Of a DNA stretch of 64,000 nt, positions 1 through 8,723 are shown piece by piece. The position numbers and the translations under genes were made by a program. The notes below the pieces were generated by a model, which searched no databases, was not told the origin of the DNA, and saw only the letters and a list, made by a program, of their open reading frames with translations. How positions within the stretch are numbered: the first letter of the stretch is position 1; the number at the start of each line of letters is the position of its first letter. Location of the stretch: contig JAFTWE010000047.1 in NCBI GenBank assembly GCA_017465465.1, positions 1 through 64,000 of the forward strand. Reading direction: 5' to 3'. The stretch is from Clostridia bacterium (GTDB lineage Bacteria; Bacillota; Clostridia; Oscillospirales; Acutalibacteraceae).

Positions 1-37
1 CATATTTTATCTGCTGCCCTTTTGTTTCTTTTAGCAT
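1..37 (-). CDS. 5' end of an unidentified leftward gene (partial)
   Basis: An ATG at 37 on the minus strand opens a reading frame beginning MLKETKGQQIKY that runs off the window edge. An AAGGGTGA ribosome-binding site lies 4-5 bases upstream, and a sigma-A-like promoter sits further up at 61-89. Only twelve residues are visible, so no family can be assigned. A basic, polar N-terminus like this would suit many proteins. Confidence 0.45.
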   Translation of the reverse strand, partial: MLKETKGQQIKY

Positions 38-60
38 TTTATCACCCTTTTTCTGCTTCT

Positions 61-89
61 ATTATACCATTTTTCTTACCTTTTGTACA
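61..89 (-). promoter_or_regulatory. Sigma-A-like promoter for the leftward partial gene
   Basis: Read on the minus strand, TGTACA (84-89) is followed after 17 bases by a perfect TATAAT (61-66). It would start transcription about 20 bases upstream of the ATG at 37. Confidence 0.5.
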
Positions 90-96
90 GAAAAAA

Positions 97-128
97 ACAA
101 AGTTCATTCCAAAAGGAATGAGCTTTGT
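97..128 (-). terminator. Intrinsic terminator after the HAD phosphatase gene
   Basis: The arms 97-102 (ACAAAG) and 123-128 (CTTTGT) enclose a further TCATTCC/GGAATGA pairing. On the minus strand the hairpin is followed by a run of seven T, so it ends leftward transcription from the gene stopping at 180. Confidence 0.75.
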
Positions 129-139
129 CAGCAGTCTGA

Positions 140-170
140 GCGATGAAAGTCTAATCTTTCATCGCTTTTT
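140..170 (+). terminator. Hairpin with T-run on the plus strand
   Basis: GCGATGAAAG (140-149) pairs with CTTTCATCGC (156-165) and TTTTT follows. The T-run is on the plus strand although the adjacent genes run leftward, so this may stop antisense transcription or act as a 3'-end stabiliser for the gene ending at 180. Confidence 0.5.
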
Positions 171-179
171 AAATATAAA

Positions 180-980
180 TTATTTTATAGCTTCGTATAT
201 ATCGTCGATAGAGTCGCAGATGAGGTCGGGAACAAGATTGCCCTCACTGTTTGCGATTTCTTCTCTTGTGGTTTCACCTGTAAGCACGGCTACTGACAAA
301 ACGCCCGCGTTGTTGCCGATGGCAATGTCGGTATAAAGTCTGTCGCCAATCATACACGCTTTGTCAAGGGGGATTCCGGCCTTTTCACTTGCCATATAAA
401 CCATTGTGGGGTCAGGCTTGCCTGCATAGTGAGGCTTTTTGCCTGTTGCCGCTTCAATGCAGGCGGTAATTGCTCCGCAATCGGGAATAAAACCAAACTG
501 CGACGGGCAGGCGAGGTCGGGATTGGTGGCAATATAATCCACACCGCGGTGAATGAGAATACAGGCTTCCTCAAGCTTTTTATATGTCAGCTCTGTGTCA
601 AAGCCAACCACCAGAAGCTCAATGCCGTCTTCCAGCTCGTCGGTGATGTTAAAGCCATCATCAAGAAGAGATTTTTTAAATGAGTCTGTGCCAACAACAT
701 AGGCTCTTTTGTTTTTGCCGTAATTCTTTTCAATATAATAGGCAGTTGCCTGAGCAGAGGTAAAGAAATTATCCTCCGCCGCTTTAATTCCGATTGCGTT
801 CAGGCGTGGAATATATGTTTCAACGCTCTTTGATGAGTTGTTGGTCAAAAACATATATTTGCCGCCGTTTTTAACAACCGTATCAAGAAATTCAAGGGTT
901 TTGCCTATAATCTTTTCGCTGACATACAGTGTGCCGTCAAGGTCAAGCAAAAAGAGCTTTTTATCTTTTAAGCGGTTCAA
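180..980 (-). CDS. HAD-IIA family sugar-phosphatase-like hydrolase
   Basis: This is a NagD/phosphoglycolate-type phosphatase of the haloacid dehalogenase superfamily. It would be a cytosolic enzyme that removes phosphate from a small metabolite through an aspartyl-phosphate intermediate. Visible motifs are DLDGT (motif I), TNNSSKS (motif II), GKPDP and GDRLYTDIAIGNNAG (motif IV acidic residues), in the order usual for subclass IIA. The frame is open to an ATG at 1067, but that overlaps the upstream gene by 83 bases. A TTG at 980, five bases after that gene's stop at 985, gives 266 residues, the normal family length, so it is preferred. The substrate cannot be read from the sequence. It is probably cotranscribed with the membrane protein before it. 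Confidence 0.88.
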   Translation of the reverse strand: MNRLKDKKLFLLDLDGTLYVSEKIIGKTLEFLDTVVKNGGKYMFLTNNSSKSVETYIPRLNAIGIKAAEDNFFTSAQATAYYIEKNYGKNKRAYVVGTDSFKKSLLDDGFNITDELEDGIELLVVGFDTELTYKKLEEACILIHRGVDYIATNPDLACPSQFGFIPDCGAITACIEAATGKKPHYAGKPDPTMVYMASEKAGIPLDKACMIGDRLYTDIAIGNNAGVLSVAVLTGETTREEIANSEGNLVPDLICDSIDDIYEAIK

Positions 981-984
981 AAAA

Positions 985-1695
985 TCACGCTTTCTTAGTT
1001 TTTTTAGCTTTTCTTTCTTTTTCGGGAAGAGTGATGAGGTATGCAAACTCCCACACAGCAACGGCAATGAGCATAATCATTGCGCCGAAAACTGCACCGC
1101 CGAGGGCAAAAACATCTACCTCAATGGTGCCCTGAAGCAAGCTGGAAGCAATCGCCGCAACAGCAGAGGTCGTTCCGTCCTCACCGATAATGAAGTCAGC
1201 AATGAGCTTAACCACATCAATGGTGCCGTCCTTAAGCGGTTCACCTGCCTTGCCGAAAAGGATAATGCCTGCAAGGAAACAGCCTGCACCGCCCAGACCA
1301 AGACCGATAATTGTTTTGTATGCCTTGGTAAAAATGGCACAGCCGATAATAACAAGAGCCACAACTGCACCAACAGCCACACAAACAAAGGCCGCAATAA
1401 TCAGCTTCTTGATAGTGTCAAGTTCGGCAGGGAGTGAGTTCCAAATCTCAATAATGTTAAAGTCAGAAGAGCTGTCTTGCTCGGTCATTGTTTTAAAAAG
1501 GCTCAGAATACTTTCCTGAAAGCCGAGGCGGTTGCCTGTGAGCGCATTATCTGCTCCTGCAAAGAGGTTTATAAGCCCGTAAGCAACAGAATCCTCGTTT
1601 ATTGATAAAATAATTTCAAACAAAAACTGAGTAATTAAAAGGGGAAATGCTGCCGCCGCCAAAAGAGCGGTAACGATTCGGTTAACAATTTTCAT
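985..1695 (-). CDS. Unknown multi-pass membrane protein
   Basis: The protein has 236 residues and four to five hydrophobic stretches: the first about 25 residues, one near 95-120, one near 130-150, and one near 200-225. The tail is very basic (KERKAKKTKKA). The N-terminal segment could be a signal anchor. I recognise no family. A GAGGTAA ribosome-binding site lies just upstream of the ATG at 1695. It sits between glnS (18 bases upstream) and the HAD phosphatase gene and probably shares their transcript. Confidence 0.75.
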   Translation of the reverse strand: MKIVNRIVTALLAAAAFPLLITQFLFEIILSINEDSVAYGLINLFAGADNALTGNRLGFQESILSLFKTMTEQDSSSDFNIIEIWNSLPAELDTIKKLIIAAFVCVAVGAVVALVIIGCAIFTKAYKTIIGLGLGGAGCFLAGIILFGKAGEPLKDGTIDVVKLIADFIIGEDGTTSAVAAIASSLLQGTIEVDVFALGGAVFGAMIMLIAVAVWEFAYLITLPEKERKAKKTKKA

Positions 1696-1713
1696 TTTAG
1701 TTACCTCACTGAA

Positions 1714-3366
1714 TTATTTGCTCCAGGATGATTTAAGGTCAACGGTGCGGTTGATAACAAGCTTTTCGGGAGTGCTGTCTTTATCAACGCAGAAATATCC
1801 CTGACGCATAAACTGGAACACATCGCCGGGCTTTGCATCCTTAAATCCGCCCTCAATAAGGCAATCTTCAAGAACGGTGAGTGAGTCGGGGTTAAGGTCG
1901 TCAGCAAGATTTTCGGCTGAGCCGGGCTTTTCTGTTTTGAAAAGGCGGTCATAAATGTTGACTGTTGCCTTAACTGAGTCTTCCTTGCTTACCCAATGAA
2001 GTGTGCCCTTAACCTTTCTGCCGTCAGGTGAGTTGCCACCCTTGCTTTCGGGGTCATAAGTGCAGTGAAGGCAGGTAACATTGCCGTCATCATCAGCTTC
2101 ATAGCCTGTGCAGGTTACAAAATATGCACCCTTAAGGCGAACCTCGTTGCCTGGGAAAAGGCGGAAATACTTCTTAACAGGCTCAGCCATAAAGTCGTCC
2201 TGCTCAACATAAATCTCTCTGCCGAAGGTAACCTTTCTTGTGCCCATTTCGGGGTGGTCGGGGTGAAGCTCAACATCAATTGTTTCGCTCTGTCCTTCGG
2301 GGTAGTTGTCGATAATTACTTTCAAGGGGCGGAGAACTGCCATAGCTCTTGGTGCGTTAGCGTTGAGGTTATCTCTTACGCAGGCTTCAAGAAGTCCGAA
2401 GTCAACAACACTGTCTGCCTTGCTGACACCAACTCTGCCGATGAAATCCTTAACAGCTTCTGCAGGGTAACCGCGTCTTCTCATACCGCTGAGGGTAACC
2501 ATTCTCGGGTCATCCCAGCCTGCAACATGACCTTTTTCAACAAGGTCAAGGCACTTTCTTTTGCTTGTTACGCAGTAGTTTACATTAAGGCGTGCAAACT
2601 CAATCTGCCTTGGGGGCTCTTCAAAGCCGATTTCTTCAATAAACCAGTTGTAAAGAGGGCGGTGATTTTCAAACTCAAGAGAGCAAAGAGAATATGTTAC
2701 ATTTTCTCTTGCATCAGAAAGAGGATGAGCAAAGTCATACATAGGATAAACGCACCACTTGTCACCTGTCTGATGATGTGATGTGTGAGAAATACGGTAC
2801 ATAATGGGGTCGCGCATATTAAGGTTGGGGGAAGCCATATCAATCTTGGCTCTCAAAACCTTTGCGCCGTTGGGGAATTCACCGTCGGTCATTCTCTTGA
2901 AGAGGTCCAGGTTTTCTTCCACACTTCTGTCACGGTAAGGGCTGTTTTTGCCCGGCTCTGTAAGAGTTCCTCTGTATTCTCTGATTTCATCGGGAGTAAG
3001 GTCATCAACATAAGCCTTGCCCTTTTTGATGAGCTTGATAGCACATTCATAAATGAAATCGAAATAGCTTGAAGCGTAATAGCAATTTTCCCAATTAAAG
3101 CCAAGCCACTTGATGTCTTCCATAATTGAGTCAACATATTCAACATCCTCTTTTGAGGGGTTGGTGTCGTCAAGGCGGAGGTTGCAGATGCCGCCGTATT
3201 TTTCAGCAGTTGCAAAGTCAATGCAGATAGCTTTTGCGTGGCCGATGTGAAGGTAGCCGTTTGGCTCCGGTGGAAATCTTGTCTGCACTCTGGTGTTAAC
3301 ACCGTTCTTTAAATCTTCGTCAATAAAATCGTGAATAAAATTTGACATTTTCAATGCCTCTTCCAT
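1714..3366 (-). CDS. glnS: Glutaminyl-tRNA synthetase
   Basis: This class I synthetase charges tRNA-Gln directly with glutamine. The signature PPEPNGYLHIGH lies at residues 32-43 and the KMSKS-equivalent appears as TSKRK near residues 267-271. The 550-residue length matches bacterial GlnRS, with the two C-terminal beta-barrels that read the anticodon. The ATG at 3366 is supported by an AGGAGGGA site about 5 bases upstream; an internal Met at residue 7 is less well placed. Many Firmicutes lack GlnRS and make Gln-tRNA by amidating Glu-tRNA, so a true GlnRS next to gltX is informative about this lineage. Confidence 0.95.
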   Translation of the reverse strand: MEEALKMSNFIHDFIDEDLKNGVNTRVQTRFPPEPNGYLHIGHAKAICIDFATAEKYGGICNLRLDDTNPSKEDVEYVDSIMEDIKWLGFNWENCYYASSYFDFIYECAIKLIKKGKAYVDDLTPDEIREYRGTLTEPGKNSPYRDRSVEENLDLFKRMTDGEFPNGAKVLRAKIDMASPNLNMRDPIMYRISHTSHHQTGDKWCVYPMYDFAHPLSDARENVTYSLCSLEFENHRPLYNWFIEEIGFEEPPRQIEFARLNVNYCVTSKRKCLDLVEKGHVAGWDDPRMVTLSGMRRRGYPAEAVKDFIGRVGVSKADSVVDFGLLEACVRDNLNANAPRAMAVLRPLKVIIDNYPEGQSETIDVELHPDHPEMGTRKVTFGREIYVEQDDFMAEPVKKYFRLFPGNEVRLKGAYFVTCTGYEADDDGNVTCLHCTYDPESKGGNSPDGRKVKGTLHWVSKEDSVKATVNIYDRLFKTEKPGSAENLADDLNPDSLTVLEDCLIEGGFKDAKPGDVFQFMRQGYFCVDKDSTPEKLVINRTVDLKSSWSK

Positions 3367-3411
3367 TTTATTCCCTCCTAATCAAAATATGTATTTAAGT
3401 TGAGCTGAATT

Positions 3412-5613
3412 TTACTGCTTTTCAAAAATCCAGACTTTGTTTTTATAGTCAAAATCGGTAAGGAACGGAATACCCACATTCATAAGAGTATCTGCTGACC
3501 ACATTTCACCGTTCTGAACCTTTTTATAAACTGCACCCTTTTCAAGGCCCTGAAGATTGATGTAATCAACAGGTGAGTTTGCAAGGCCCTGCATAGAGTA
3601 AAGGGTAACGATAACAGTATTTTTATCTTCAGAAATAAACTGTGTTGCGGTGATGTTGCCGTCCTCAGGGTTTCTCAGGCGGTAAAGGTCGCCGCGGTGG
3701 AAAACACTGCCGTATTTTTCGTAGAAGTCAACCTGCTCACGGATTTGTGAAAAGTCCTCTTCATTTAATTTGGTAACATCAAGCTCGTAGCCGAACTGAC
3801 CGGGCATTGCCACATTGCCTCTCATTGAAAAGGGAGTAACACGCTGAACCTGATGATTCGGAACAACTGAAACATGAGCGCCCATTGTGCAATAAGGGTA
3901 GCAAAGGCTTGTACCGTGCTGAATAGAAAGTCTTGCGAGAGCGTCGGTGTTGTCACTTGTCCAGGTCTGTGGCATATAGTAAAGCATACCGGGGTCAAAT
4001 CTTCCGCCGCCGCCCGAACAGCTTTCAAACAAAACATTGGGGTGGGCAGATGTGATTGCACCGAGAACCTTATAAAGACCGAGGATGTATCTGTGATAAA
4101 ATTCGCCCTGATGCTCAGGGTCAAGGAGAGCTGAGCCTACATTTGACATATTGCGGTTCATATCCCACTTAACATATTCAATGTTAGCGCTGTCAAGGAT
4201 TGCGTTGACGCTCTTTATAATGTAATCACAAACATCATCTCTTGAAAGGTCGAGAGTGAGCTGATTTCTTGACTGGGTGCGCTCTCTGTTTTTAACATGA
4301 ATGCACCAGTCGGGGTGAGCTTCATAGAGCTTGCTTATGGGTGAAATCATTTCAGGCTCAAACCAAAGGCCGAATTTCATACCCAAAGCGTTGATTTTGT
4401 TGCAAAGTCCGTCAATGCCGTTGGGGAGCTTTGCTGTGTCAACAAACCAGTCGCCGAGCGATGATGTGTCATCATCACGCTTGCCGAACCAGCCGTCATC
4501 AAGAACAAAGAGCTTAATTCCGCCCTTCTGTGCTTTTTCGGCAATAGATACAATTTTATCTTCGTTAAAGTCGAAGTAAGTAGCCTCCCAGTTGTTGATA
4601 AGGGCGCTTCTTTCTTCGTTTTTATATTTGCTTGTAACAAGGCGGTTTCTGTAAAGGCGGTGGAAAATTCGTGACATTTCACCGATACCCTCGCCTGAAT
4701 GAACCATAACCACCTCAGGGGTCTGGAAGCTCTGACCCTTATCAAGCTGCCAGGCAAAGTTAAAGGGGTTGATACCCATATAAGCTCTTGTTGAGTTATA
4801 AGGGTCGCAGGTTGCGCCTGCAATAAAGTTGCCGCTGTAAACAAAGTTAAAGCCGTATGCTGAGCCGTGAGTTTCGGTTGCATCCTTTGAAACAAGGGCA
4901 AAGAACGGGTTGTGAACATTGGAGCTTGCACCGCGCATACTCCAGACATTCATATCGCCTTTCATAAGGGGAGCGCGCTGAGCATAACGCTCTCTTCCCC
5001 AGGCACCGCTTAACTGAATCATATCAAAGTCGCACTTTTTAAAATCAAGAGTTGCACTCAATGCTCTTTCGATTGTGATTCTGTCTTCGCCGTTATTTTC
5101 ACAACGGTATGAACGGGTGATTACATTGTATTTTTCAAAAACGGTGTATTGCAAAATAATGCTCACACCTGTAAGGTCATCTGTGAGGGTGATTTCAAGG
5201 GTCTGTGCCTCGTCGTCACTTTCAACATAAGTTGAGGGAAGACCCTCAAGAGGAGCTTTGCCGTTATACACTCTGTGGCTTACATAGCTGAAGTGTGAAA
5301 CGGTGCTTCCGTCTTTATATCTTGCGTGGAAAGTGGGCATTCTCAAATCACTGCTGCCAAAAGTTGAAAACTCCATAGGCAGGTTGTCACGGCTGACTCT
5401 GTCACCGTCGTCAGTAATAGTGTCAACTGCGCTGAAGCTTCTCGGCCAACGGTAAGGCACAATAAGAAGCTGGTCAAAAGCGGGAGTAGCTTCAAGACGG
5501 TTGCCCCAATAAAGGTGAACGGGGAAATCGTCTTTTAAAAAGCCGAAAATATAGCTGGTCTTTTCACTCTGAAGGTGAAAGAGTTTGTTTTTTTCATCAA
5601 TAATAATTGCCAT
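3412..5613 (-). CDS. Alpha-galactosidase, glycoside hydrolase family 36
   Basis: It would hydrolyse terminal alpha-1,6-galactose from melibiose, raffinose-type oligosaccharides or galactomannan fragments. At 733 residues it has the GH36 layout: an N-terminal beta-supersandwich, a TIM barrel from about residue 330, and a C-terminal beta domain. The nucleophile motif KWDMN places the aspartate at about residue 484. The acid/base motif SDNTDA lies at about residue 554, and CSGGGGRFD lies between them. There is no signal peptide, so it is cytosolic and must act on imported oligosaccharides, although no sugar transporter is nearby. It lies between gltX (12 bases upstream) and glnS, an unusual place for a sugar gene. 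Confidence 0.93.
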   Translation of the reverse strand: MAIIIDEKNKLFHLQSEKTSYIFGFLKDDFPVHLYWGNRLEATPAFDQLLIVPYRWPRSFSAVDTITDDGDRVSRDNLPMEFSTFGSSDLRMPTFHARYKDGSTVSHFSYVSHRVYNGKAPLEGLPSTYVESDDEAQTLEITLTDDLTGVSIILQYTVFEKYNVITRSYRCENNGEDRITIERALSATLDFKKCDFDMIQLSGAWGRERYAQRAPLMKGDMNVWSMRGASSNVHNPFFALVSKDATETHGSAYGFNFVYSGNFIAGATCDPYNSTRAYMGINPFNFAWQLDKGQSFQTPEVVMVHSGEGIGEMSRIFHRLYRNRLVTSKYKNEERSALINNWEATYFDFNEDKIVSIAEKAQKGGIKLFVLDDGWFGKRDDDTSSLGDWFVDTAKLPNGIDGLCNKINALGMKFGLWFEPEMISPISKLYEAHPDWCIHVKNRERTQSRNQLTLDLSRDDVCDYIIKSVNAILDSANIEYVKWDMNRNMSNVGSALLDPEHQGEFYHRYILGLYKVLGAITSAHPNVLFESCSGGGGRFDPGMLYYMPQTWTSDNTDALARLSIQHGTSLCYPYCTMGAHVSVVPNHQVQRVTPFSMRGNVAMPGQFGYELDVTKLNEEDFSQIREQVDFYEKYGSVFHRGDLYRLRNPEDGNITATQFISEDKNTVIVTLYSMQGLANSPVDYINLQGLEKGAVYKKVQNGEMWSADTLMNVGIPFLTDFDYKNKVWIFEKQ

Positions 5614-5625
5614 AATAACCTCCGA

Positions 5626-7284
5626 TTAAAGAGAAGCGATAGCCTCATTGATTCTTGTTTTAACCTTATCGTTGCCTAAAAGAGCAATGATTGCGTGAAG
5701 GTCGGGTGTGTTTTTGCGTGAAGTGAGAGCAATTCTGATAACTGTTGAAACATCACCTACATGACCCTTAAAGGCATCGGGATTTTTCTTGTATTCCTTA
5801 ACATTCGGTGTGAAGCCGAGGGGCTCGCAAAGGTCTTTGATTTTGGAGAACCAGGTGTCCTTGTCGTCTGCAGCATCCACAACCTCAAGATACGCCTTAA
5901 GGATAGCGGCAACATCTTCCTTTTGAAGATTTTCGGGGAAGGTGTAGTCAGGAGTGTAAATTTCATCATAGAAATATGAAACATAATCCTTAACCTCGCA
6001 CCATTTTGCAATGTCCTTACGGGGCTTCGGAACTTCACGGTCAATGTTTAAAATATTGACTGCATATTCTTCATCACGGGTAAGAAGAGAGTAAAGCTCT
6101 TCATCATATTCCTTTGCCCAGATAACAAGAGCGTCATAAATATCCTTTGCTTTTTTAACTGAAATTACATTTTTGCTTACATCAGTTAATTTAACAAGGT
6201 CAAAAAGGCAGCCGCTGGGGCTCATCTTTTTAAGGTTAAAGGGGAATGAAAAAGCGTCGGCTGTGGGGTTGGCTCTTCTCCAGTCTTCAAAGTTTGAGTT
6301 AAGAAGAGTGAGAAGATATTCAATAAGGCTCTCCTTGGGGAAGCCCTGCTCAACAAAGTAGCTTACTGCTGCCTCAGGGTCCTTGCGCTTTGAAAGCTTG
6401 CGCTTTGTGCCGTCTTCTTCATCAATTTTCATAACCTGGGGAGTGTGTGCATATTTTGGAACACGGAATCCGCAAGCCTTAAAAAGAGCAATATGCTTCG
6501 GTACGGAAGAAATCCATTCTTCACCGCGGATAACGTGAGTTGTTCTCATAAAATGGTCGTCACAAGCGTGAGCAAAGTGGTAAGTGGGAATTCCGTCAGA
6601 TTTGAGAAGAACCTCATCAATGATATTTTCGGGCATTTCAATTTTGCCGCGGATAATATCGTCAAAGAAAATTCTCTTGTCTTCCTGTCCGTCAGAACGG
6701 AAACGAAGAACATAAGGCTTGCCTGCCTTGATATTTTCTTCAATTTCTTCAAATGTAAGGTCACGGCATTTTGCCCATTTGCCGAAATAACCCCAGATAA
6801 GTGCATCGCCCTTTTCCTGCTGCTCGCGGATTGCGCTTAATTCCTCTGCGGTGCAGAAGCAAGGGTAAGCAAGTCCTTTTTTAACAAGGTCTTTTGCAAC
6901 TGCCTGATAGATTTCGGCACGCTGGCTCTGTGTGTATGGGCCGTAAGCTCCCTTTTCCTGATTAAAGCCGGTAACACCCTCATCAAAGTCGATTCCGAAA
7001 GAGTTAAAGCCGTTGATAATTGCAGAAACACCGTCGTCAATTTCACGCTTCTTGTCGGTGTCTTCAATTCTAAGGTAAGAAACTCCGCCTGTAGCCTTTG
7101 CTGTGAGCACATCAACCAAAGCGCCGAAAAGACCGCCGATGTGAAGGTAGCCTGTGGGGCTTGGAGCAAAACGGGTAACTCGTGCGCCCTCTTTTAAATC
7201 TCTCTGAGGATAAAGAGCTTCATAATCCTCGGTTGTTTTTGTGATGTTGGGAAACAGAAGCTCCGCTAATTTTTCGTAGTTCAT
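5626..7284 (-). CDS. gltX: Glutamyl-tRNA synthetase
   Basis: This class I enzyme attaches glutamate to tRNA-Glu. RFAPSPTGYLHIGG lies at residues 38-51 and the KLSKRKD loop at about 294-300. The 552-residue length and extended C-terminus fit bacterial GluRS. It is the first gene of the leftward gltX-alpha-galactosidase-glnS run. Because glnS is also present, GltX may be discriminating rather than charging both tRNAs, but this cannot be told from sequence alone. Confidence 0.95.
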   Translation of the reverse strand: MNYEKLAELLFPNITKTTEDYEALYPQRDLKEGARVTRFAPSPTGYLHIGGLFGALVDVLTAKATGGVSYLRIEDTDKKREIDDGVSAIINGFNSFGIDFDEGVTGFNQEKGAYGPYTQSQRAEIYQAVAKDLVKKGLAYPCFCTAEELSAIREQQEKGDALIWGYFGKWAKCRDLTFEEIEENIKAGKPYVLRFRSDGQEDKRIFFDDIIRGKIEMPENIIDEVLLKSDGIPTYHFAHACDDHFMRTTHVIRGEEWISSVPKHIALFKACGFRVPKYAHTPQVMKIDEEDGTKRKLSKRKDPEAAVSYFVEQGFPKESLIEYLLTLLNSNFEDWRRANPTADAFSFPFNLKKMSPSGCLFDLVKLTDVSKNVISVKKAKDIYDALVIWAKEYDEELYSLLTRDEEYAVNILNIDREVPKPRKDIAKWCEVKDYVSYFYDEIYTPDYTFPENLQKEDVAAILKAYLEVVDAADDKDTWFSKIKDLCEPLGFTPNVKEYKKNPDAFKGHVGDVSTVIRIALTSRKNTPDLHAIIALLGNDKVKTRINEAIASL

Positions 7285-7409
7285 ATCAAAAATCCTTTCT
7301 TAGGAAATCATACATTATTCGTCACCCTACATTATCGCAGAAAATTGTCAATCTATCAAGAGATTTTGGCAATCAATTTTAAAATATTTTTAATTTTTTT
7401 ATATATCTC

Positions 7410-7438
7410 TTGTAAAAAGCAATGATTTTTTGTAAAAT
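7410..7438 (+). promoter_or_regulatory. Sigma-A-like promoter for the alcohol dehydrogenase gene
   Basis: TTGTAA (7410-7415) is followed after 17 bases by TAAAAT (7433-7438). It lies 35 bases upstream of the ATG at 7473, which has a GAAGGGG ribosome-binding site. Confidence 0.55.
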
Positions 7439-7472
7439 GAATGAGTAAAATTCATAAGAAGGGGTCTTACTT

Positions 7473-8684
7473 ATGGTAAATAAACCGACAGAACTTTTTT
7501 ACAGAACTTATCAGACAGTTTACAAAGGCGCAATGAACTTCCTCAACTGGGATGAGCCTTACCTTCTCAAGGGTGAGGGTGCAGTTAAGAAGCTCCCTGC
7601 TCTTGTTAAATCAAAGGGCATTGACAATGTGCTTATCGTAACCGATAAAGGTCTTATGGGCCTGGGGCTTCTCAACGGAATGTTGGAGGAAATGGACAAA
7701 AGCGGCGTGAAGTACGTTATCTATGACGGTGTTCAGCCAAACCCCACTATTGATAACATTGAAGAGGCAAGAAGAATTTACCTCAAAAACGGCTGTAAGG
7801 GTATTATTGCTTTTGGCGGCGGCTCACCGATGGACTGCGCAAAGGCAGCCGGTGCAAGAGTTACCAACCCCAACAAGAGCGTTGTTTCAATGCGCGGTCA
7901 GCTTAAAATTGTTCACAAGCTTCCGCCTTTCTTTGCAGTGCCCACCACAGCAGGCACAGGCAGTGAGGTAACCTTGGCGGCGGTTGTATCAAACCCCGAA
8001 ACACACGAAAAAAATGCAATCAACGACCCGAAGCTCCGCCCGAAATATGCGGTGCTTGACCCTGAGCTCACTCTCGGTCTTCCCCCTCACATTACTTCAA
8101 CCACAGGTATGGACGCTCTCACTCACGCAGTTGAAGCTTATATCGGCCGTTCAAATGTTGCATCAACCGAAAAATATGCAGAGGACGCAACAAAGCTGAT
8201 TTTTGAAAACCTTGAAAAGGTTTATAACAACGGCAAAGATGTTGAAGCAAGAGAAAATATGCTCGTAGCATCTTACTGGGCAGGTATGGCTTTCACAAGA
8301 GCTTATGTAGGCTATGTTCACGCCATTGCCCACAACCTCGGCGGACTTTACGGCACACCTCACGGTCTTGCAAATGCGGTTATTCTTCCCTATGTGCTTG
8401 AATATTTTGGTGAAAGCGCTTACCCGAGGCTTGCAAAGCTTGCCGATGTTGCAGGCATCACCGAAGCCGGTATGAGCGAAGCAGACAAAGCAAAGCTCTT
8501 TATTAAGAGAATTAAAGAAATGAATGAGAATATGAATATCCCCGAGCACTTTGAATTTATTGAAGATAAGGATATTCCCACTCTTGTTGAAAGAGCGCTT
8601 AAAGAAGCTAACCCGCTTTACCCCGTACCTAAGATTATGGACGAAAAGGATTGCCGCGAAGTAATCCTTAAAATCAGAGGATAA
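7473..8684 (+). CDS. Iron-containing alcohol dehydrogenase
   Basis: This is a group III Fe-dependent alcohol/butanol dehydrogenase-type oxidoreductase. It probably reduces an aldehyde to an alcohol with NAD(P)H during fermentation. The protein is 403 residues. GGGSPMDCAKA is the nucleotide-binding glycine motif, PTTAGTGSEVT follows, and the metal site includes MDALTHAVEAY and the histidines of HAIAHNLGGLYGTPHGLANA. The first 25 residues are a little longer than usual. It is a single-gene unit with its own promoter and a strong terminator. The exact substrate is not evident. Confidence 0.92.
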   Translation: MVNKPTELFYRTYQTVYKGAMNFLNWDEPYLLKGEGAVKKLPALVKSKGIDNVLIVTDKGLMGLGLLNGMLEEMDKSGVKYVIYDGVQPNPTIDNIEEARRIYLKNGCKGIIAFGGGSPMDCAKAAGARVTNPNKSVVSMRGQLKIVHKLPPFFAVPTTAGTGSEVTLAAVVSNPETHEKNAINDPKLRPKYAVLDPELTLGLPPHITSTTGMDALTHAVEAYIGRSNVASTEKYAEDATKLIFENLEKVYNNGKDVEARENMLVASYWAGMAFTRAYVGYVHAIAHNLGGLYGTPHGLANAVILPYVLEYFGESAYPRLAKLADVAGITEAGMSEADKAKLFIKRIKEMNENMNIPEHFEFIEDKDIPTLVERALKEANPLYPVPKIMDEKDCREVILKIRG

Positions 8685-8687
8685 CAA

Positions 8688-8709
8688 AAGGCTCCCGAAA
8701 GGGAGCCTT
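8688..8709. terminator. Bidirectional terminator between convergent genes
   Basis: AAGGCTCCC (8688-8696), loop GAAA, GGGAGCCTT (8701-8709). It lies four bases after the dehydrogenase stop and 15 bases before the end of the leftward esterase gene, so it probably serves both. Confidence 0.8.
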
Positions 8710-8723
8710 AATTCTTTAAATGT

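Noticed and set aside
838-1437. Long open frame on the plus strand across the HAD and membrane protein genes
   Set aside because: A shadow of two well-supported minus-strand genes; low-complexity composition and no ribosome-binding site.
2065-2781. Plus-strand frame of 238 codons inside glnS
   Set aside because: Antisense shadow of a conserved synthetase gene.
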